A DNA stretch of 64,000 nucleotides, taken from contig JAQOTA010000070.1 of assembly GCA_029532415.1 (NCBI GenBank), positions 1 through 64,000 on the forward strand, in the 5' to 3' direction. Shown piece by piece: positions 60,117-64,000 of this stretch. Positions within the stretch are counted from its first letter, which is position 1, and each line of letters opens with the position of its first letter. The notes below the pieces were generated by a model, which was given only the letters and a program-made list of their open reading frames with translations, was not told the DNA's origin and made no database searches. This DNA comes from Marasmius tenuissimus (lineage: Eukaryota > Basidiomycota > Agaricomycetes > Agaricales > Marasmiaceae). The position numbers and the translations under genes are program-made.

Positions 60117-60995
60117 TTCCGAAGTAGAACTTGCGTTTGCAAAGGAGAACCTGAGGATGAAGGATACCCGCAGCGGCGCGCAAGTATTTATACGTTGGGA
60201 GAGAACCTTATTGAACACCCCCCTTCCGGTGGTTCTCGATGAAGGTCCGTGTCTGGAACGCGAGTTTTTACCAAGACATTTCTGACTGTAATTGTGAGAA
60301 AGGACAAGCACAATATCGCTGATAAATGCGCCCACAAGTGGGTGATCAGGCATCTTGTCACAACTCGGATGAGAATGTTACCGTCGTACCGACCAACGGT
60401 AGCGTGCATTACAGTGTCGCGCATACGAACGCGGGAGCAGCCAAAGGGTGAGAATCTAGACAGACGTTGCCAGTGAATACTGAACCAAGCTTTTTTCGAC
60501 CGGGAATCTATGAGCCGATGGATTGCCGGGCATCTTCCCTGACGGCCTGGATGTTAAAACCTGTTGCTGGCCGGAAAGATATCGTCAGAGCGTTCTGTTT
60601 CCTGTACTGATCATGGATACCGGTGAAATTGTTCTTGACCGAAAGCGGAGCCAAGACGAGTAGTGGGAGTTGAAGTGAGCCGCCACCGCTTCGTGAGAGC
60701 TTTACGAATCTGATACGGTCCTGTCACCTGTGCAGGATACCTCCAAGACATTGCTTGAATTTCTGGAATATTATTCCATCGTATTCATGTCTTGCTAGCT
60801 CTCAAAAGCCTGAATCGATGTAGGAAATTTCAATCATGGTGATTGGGTTTGGGAGAGGGTGGGCCACAGCCACTGCCATGCGTCCCGCTTGGCCCGGAAT
60901 TCAGGCAATACCATTACGCACGGACCATGCCAGAGTACAAGACACCCGAGACTTGACCCTTTCTTCGTAACTCTCACGTCGGTTTGTTCCAACAC
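60117..60995 (-). promoter_or_regulatory. Laccase promoter and spacer
   Basis: On the minus strand a TATAAATA box lies at 60191-60184, about 70 bp upstream of the laccase ATG. A TGCGCGC (complement of 60176-60182) matches the fungal metal-response consensus TGCRCNC, but lies downstream of the TATA box, so its role is doubtful. The rest, to 60995, shows no gene. Confidence 0.45.
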
Positions 60996-61760
60996 ATGGA
61001 TTCTGGGAAAAGCAGCAGCGTCCAATGTAACGAAAAGTCCACGTCGTCACCGCCGATGGTGCAAGAGAGGCGAACTCATCGGTATAGGTGAGATCATCGA
61101 GTTTCGTCGTCTCTGAATACCATCTGGAACGTACTTTGCAAAGAGGACATCGTTCCAACTCTTTCACGGTTTCCTCCGATGATCCTCTACTCGTCGAGGT
61201 GCGCGCAAGGCAGAGAACGTTCAATGGTGCCTATGGGAGAACCGCTCTGGGGAACTTGGGTTACTCTCTGACAATCTTGCGGCTGTTCGACAAGAGGTTC
61301 TACAAAAGTACGTCTGTTATTCTGCACGAATTCCGCTCAGATCTTTGCTAAGGCTCATCCTTCCATTACTCTCCCTCTTTGAATGCCCCTAGTTGGACTT
61401 GCCTTCGCTATCTTAGGAGCTCTTTTGTTTATCATCTCTTTCTTCCGGGATAGACATTCGCGACACGACTTCGCCGACGAAGAGGATTCAAACTGCTCGT
61501 CGCCGTATTGCAAACAATGCTCACAACCTAGATCAAAACATTCACCAGTCGAGCGAGCAACCTCATGTATCCTGTCGTGGTTCTCTCCGTCTGGGTCCCT
61601 CTGTCTGCGACATTGTAAATCAATCCAGACGGTTGGCGCCTCTAGAACCCGCATCTTCGGGCGTCCATTCGTCACCGCCGGCTGGATCGTCATAGTAGTT
61701 ACAGTTGCAGTGTTTTTGGCGGAAGCAACATTCATTTGGTTGATTGTAACTCTTTGGTAG
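60996..61760 (+). CDS. DUF202-type membrane protein, left copy (207 aa)
   Basis: Three exons close in frame: 60996-61087, 61144-61307 and 61393-61760. A hydrophilic N-terminus is followed by VEVRARQRTFNGAYGRTALGNLGYSLTILRLFDKRFY. This is the RxxQRTFxxxxRTAL pattern of DUF202 domains, as found in Vtc-type proteins. Two transmembrane helices follow: GLAFAILGALLFIISFFRDRH and, at the end, TAGWIVIVVTVAVFLAEATF. Between them lies a Cys/Ser-rich loop. The homologous copy on the opposite strand at 62100-62831 has matching exon phases. The role is unknown; DUF202 proteins are small membrane proteins sometimes tied to polyphosphate machinery. Confidence 0.72.
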
Positions 61761-62099
61761 GCCGGTTCTTGAAACATTTGACGATGCTGACCTTTATTCT
61801 CGACATTAGACCTAAGGCCTGGCACGACACCTTCATGCACATCAATGCCAGCCCACGACTCCTCAGAGCGATGCGCTTCTCGCTAATGAGATCGAAATAC
61901 ATAATGAGCACGATTGTAAACGCAGATAATAAATTACAACTCAGCGGTAGCCTACCGCTTGAAGCTAGATGTTACTTTGATACAAGGTACAATTCCGAAC
62001 TTCCCTTCGTTCCTCGTGTGCCAGTTGGAAAATGGCCCCTGTCCATTGGTATATGTGCTGCCTTACGCCCTCTTCCTGCGGGAGCCTCTGGGTATCATC
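61761..62099. other. Gap between the convergent DUF202 genes
   Basis: This 339-bp tail-to-tail spacer has no gene. It would be the centre of the inverted duplication. Confidence 0.5.
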
Positions 62100-62831
62100 C
62101 TAGATATGAATGAGGAGAACCAATAGCCCTATCTCTGCAACGCAGACAACGGTTGCTAGTAGAATTACTATCCAGCCCGCGGTCACGAAGGGCCGTCCAA
62201 AGATTCGCTTGCCTGACGCCGTGCGAGGTTGTTGGTCGAAATCGGGAACGGGTGGTCGACGTCTCTTGGGACCGAATGAGAAGGAAAGATTGGAAAAAGG
62301 TGTCGGGCTGAATGCTGAATACTGCTCTTCAGTTGTATTCTGGACTTGAAGACGCCCATCAGAGTCGCCATCTTCATCTTCTCGGGGGTCGGCAAAGTCG
62401 TGTCGCGAATGCCGGTCACGCATGAAAGATATGACGAAGACGCACGCGCCGAGGATTGCGAAAATGAGGCCAACTAGAACGATCACCACTCAGCATCCTC
62501 GCAGTGAAGAAGGCCAAATCCATGCTTTACTTCGATAGAACCGGTGGTCGAATAGCTTCAATATTGTCAAGGCATAACCCAGATTGCCCAATGCTGTTCG
62601 TGCGTATGCGCCGTTGAAGGTTCTTTGACGTGCGCGTAGCTCGACGAGCAACGGTAGATCTGAATCAGGTACTCGGAAAGAGTCTGCTCTGTGCCCTCTG
62701 TTTACGTTGGATTAAGGGATAGTGTTCAGCACTCTATGCATTCTGACCTCGCACCTGTAACGATGACTTCGGCGTCTCTGTAAATAGCCCTTATGCCCAT
62801 CCTTCTTTCGTTTGCGCACTGTTTCCTCCAT
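62100..62831 (-). CDS. DUF202-type membrane protein, right copy (210 aa)
   Basis: Minus-strand exons are 62831-62755, 62697-62531 and 62488-62100, closing in frame. The start MEETVRKRKKDGHKG leads to RRRSHRYRRGHR, matching ERRTHRYRRGHR of the left copy across the first splice. The DUF202 segment reads VELRARQRTFNGAYARTALGNLGYALTILKLFDHRFYR. The two membrane helices are GLIFAILGACVFVISFMRDRH and TAGWIVILLATVVCVAEIG. The loop between them differs from the left copy (acidic, then KRRRPPVPDFD). Both pore-side motifs RDRHSRHDFAD and RIFGRPFVTAGW are identical. It is probably functional; the role is unknown. Confidence 0.75.
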
Positions 62832-64000
62832 GCCTTGAGAGGAGGTATCCCTACAAAATCGTGGAATTGGGACGATGTGGAGGTGGAGATGATGGTGATG
62901 GTAAAGCAACAAATCCGATCCAAGCTGTCAAAGCAGTGACGGTCGGCAAACACCGAAGCGAATGATGGCCTGATGGCACCTACTATAATTTTAATCATGT
63001 ATCCGCCATCATTCTTTCCCACCACTATGTATTCAGGTCGCTCAAACGGGTCTGACAAGCTTAAGGTTCCAGGCATCTAGTTGAGACAGTTGTGGCCCTC
63101 AGATGCAAGATAGTGTCAAGGTCAGTCAGAGACGTCGATTATGGGCGCCAAGGTTCCTGAAGTATCGGTTGACTCAATAAGAACTTTGGGGGAGACCTAG
63201 GGAAGACATCTCCAAATCAACGGGGGGGCCAATTGATCGCGCCTAGAGACTCGAAGGGTCACTTCGCGGCTTTGGGTTGATCTTGGATTGGTATAACCAT
63301 GTCCCGTTTTCGTAGGGGCCCGTACATGACGCGGGATGTAATAGTATTAATGTTACTGGACTATTACTACTCGTTAGCGTCGCGGGCGAGTAGTAAGTCA
63401 ATGCTCTGGAAGGCTTCATCTCAGTAAGGTGATCTCCTTCCATCATGTGCTCATGAACGGATGTACGCACTGAAACCTACCTGTACTAGCTCAAACATCT
63501 GCCAGTTCATAAAACTGATCAATGATGCGGCTTGAACGTGAACATCGGTATGTCTGCCATCTCCTACGGCCTCCCGTCAATCGTCCAAGAATTTCATTAT
63601 GCTACAGCCTCCAACGTCCAACTTTACCTACGCGGAGCCATCTCGATATCAAGAGGCCCTTCCTGTACACAAAACCGTGGACATTCACGCTGCCGATTGA
63701 TACCAACTGTCGTCGCCAGCCCTGTATCGGGAGATATGTAAGTGAGTCGAACTTCCTAATAGGAAATAGACACTCGGCGGTACATTGTATAGGTCGCATT
63801 CGATCGAGTCTGAGGTCGACGCTCGGCAGGCGTCAACGGGAATTAACCATTTTGTTCTGGTTCATTCTAGTACTACGCGGTCCGAGAAATATTGGAAAGA
63901 CGACGTCTGCCGGCCTCGAAGCCTAAGATCGAGCTTATATTGCGATTACCGACCGGATAGTCTCATCCGCACCCCTCGACCCTCCATTTGTAGGACACTT
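62832..64000. other. Right-edge region, no gene supported
   Basis: No complete gene is seen. A short plus-strand frame at 63532-63741 contains ISYGLPSIVQEFHYATASN, which resembles the first loop of MFS transporters. Its continuation is not membrane-like, and a real gene would need unseen exons or would run off the window. Confidence 0.35.

Noticed and set aside
60176..60182. Metal-response element before the laccase
   Set aside because: The heptamer matches TGCRCNC but lies between the TATA box and the start codon, and such a short motif is common by chance.
63532..63741. Possible first exon of an MFS transporter
   Set aside because: Only one short segment looks MFS-like. The continuation is not hydrophobic, and no following exon was found before the window end.
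1..64000. CRISPR arrays, bacterial operons, rRNA or integrated mobile elements
   Set aside because: Gene structure is eukaryotic throughout. I saw no array of spaced repeats, no rRNA, no terminal repeats with transposase or reverse-transcriptase motifs. tRNA genes were not found by eye, but a dedicated scan would be needed to exclude them.

Overview
The window is nuclear DNA of a filamentous basidiomycete, almost certainly an Agaricomycete. The genes are broken by many 45-85 bp GT-AG introns and include very short exons. The gene set points the same way: agaric-type 2-oxoglutarate oxygenases, BTB and F-box proteins with mushroom-type layouts, a basidiomycete laccase and a sedolisin protease. 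I read exon joins by eye and kept models that close in frame; where I give exon arithmetic it was checked by length modulo three and, where possible, against a paralogue in the same window.

Layout. 1-9.5 kb: tandem array of a very large Fe(II)/2OG dioxygenase gene (two intact copies of 1252 and 1243 aa, plus the decayed 3' end of a third at the left edge). 10.2-12.6 kb: two BTB proteins as a tail-to-tail inverted pair. 13.3-14.7 kb: a medium-chain alcohol dehydrogenase/quinone reductase (MDR) gene. 15.6-23.6 kb: two conserved cell-biology genes, histone chaperone ASF1 (minus) and a 2196-aa Ras-GEF of Lte1 type (plus), divergent from a shared 379-bp promoter. 24.1-33.2 kb: four more MDR paralogues in tandem (one frameshifted, one with an altered splice donor), interrupted by an NAD(P)-binding NmrA/SDR-like gene whose paralogue lies at 45.9 kb. 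33.3-36.4 kb: F-box protein and the ER chaperone Shr3. 37-39.2 kb: secreted sedolisin. 39.8-42.2 kb: small secreted protein and its pseudogene. 42.7-48.3 kb: gene-poor, with small unknown genes. 48.8-54.5 kb: deubiquitinase Ubp6/USP14 and a secreted GH3 beta-xylosidase. 54.7-60.1 kb: bHLH factor (Cbf1-like) and a laccase, both minus. 61-62.8 kb: two DUF202 membrane proteins, again a tail-to-tail inverted pair. The right end holds no gene I can support.

How the parts fit: conserved single-copy genes (ASF1, Ras-GEF, SHR3, UBP6, bHLH) are separated by lineage-specific local duplications (2OG oxygenases, BTB, MDR, SDR, secreted protein, DUF202) and by secreted degradative enzymes (sedolisin, GH3, laccase). 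The strongest unexplained item is the tandem oxygenase. Each copy has an 18-bp microexon that encodes its metal-binding HxD, a C-terminal basic patch followed by a SUMO-interaction-type VIDLT tail, and an MBF-type ACGCGTCA box upstream. Together these suggest a nuclear, possibly cell-cycle-regulated modifier. The MDR family shares a CCGGTTGA-type promoter block that looks like a common regulator site.
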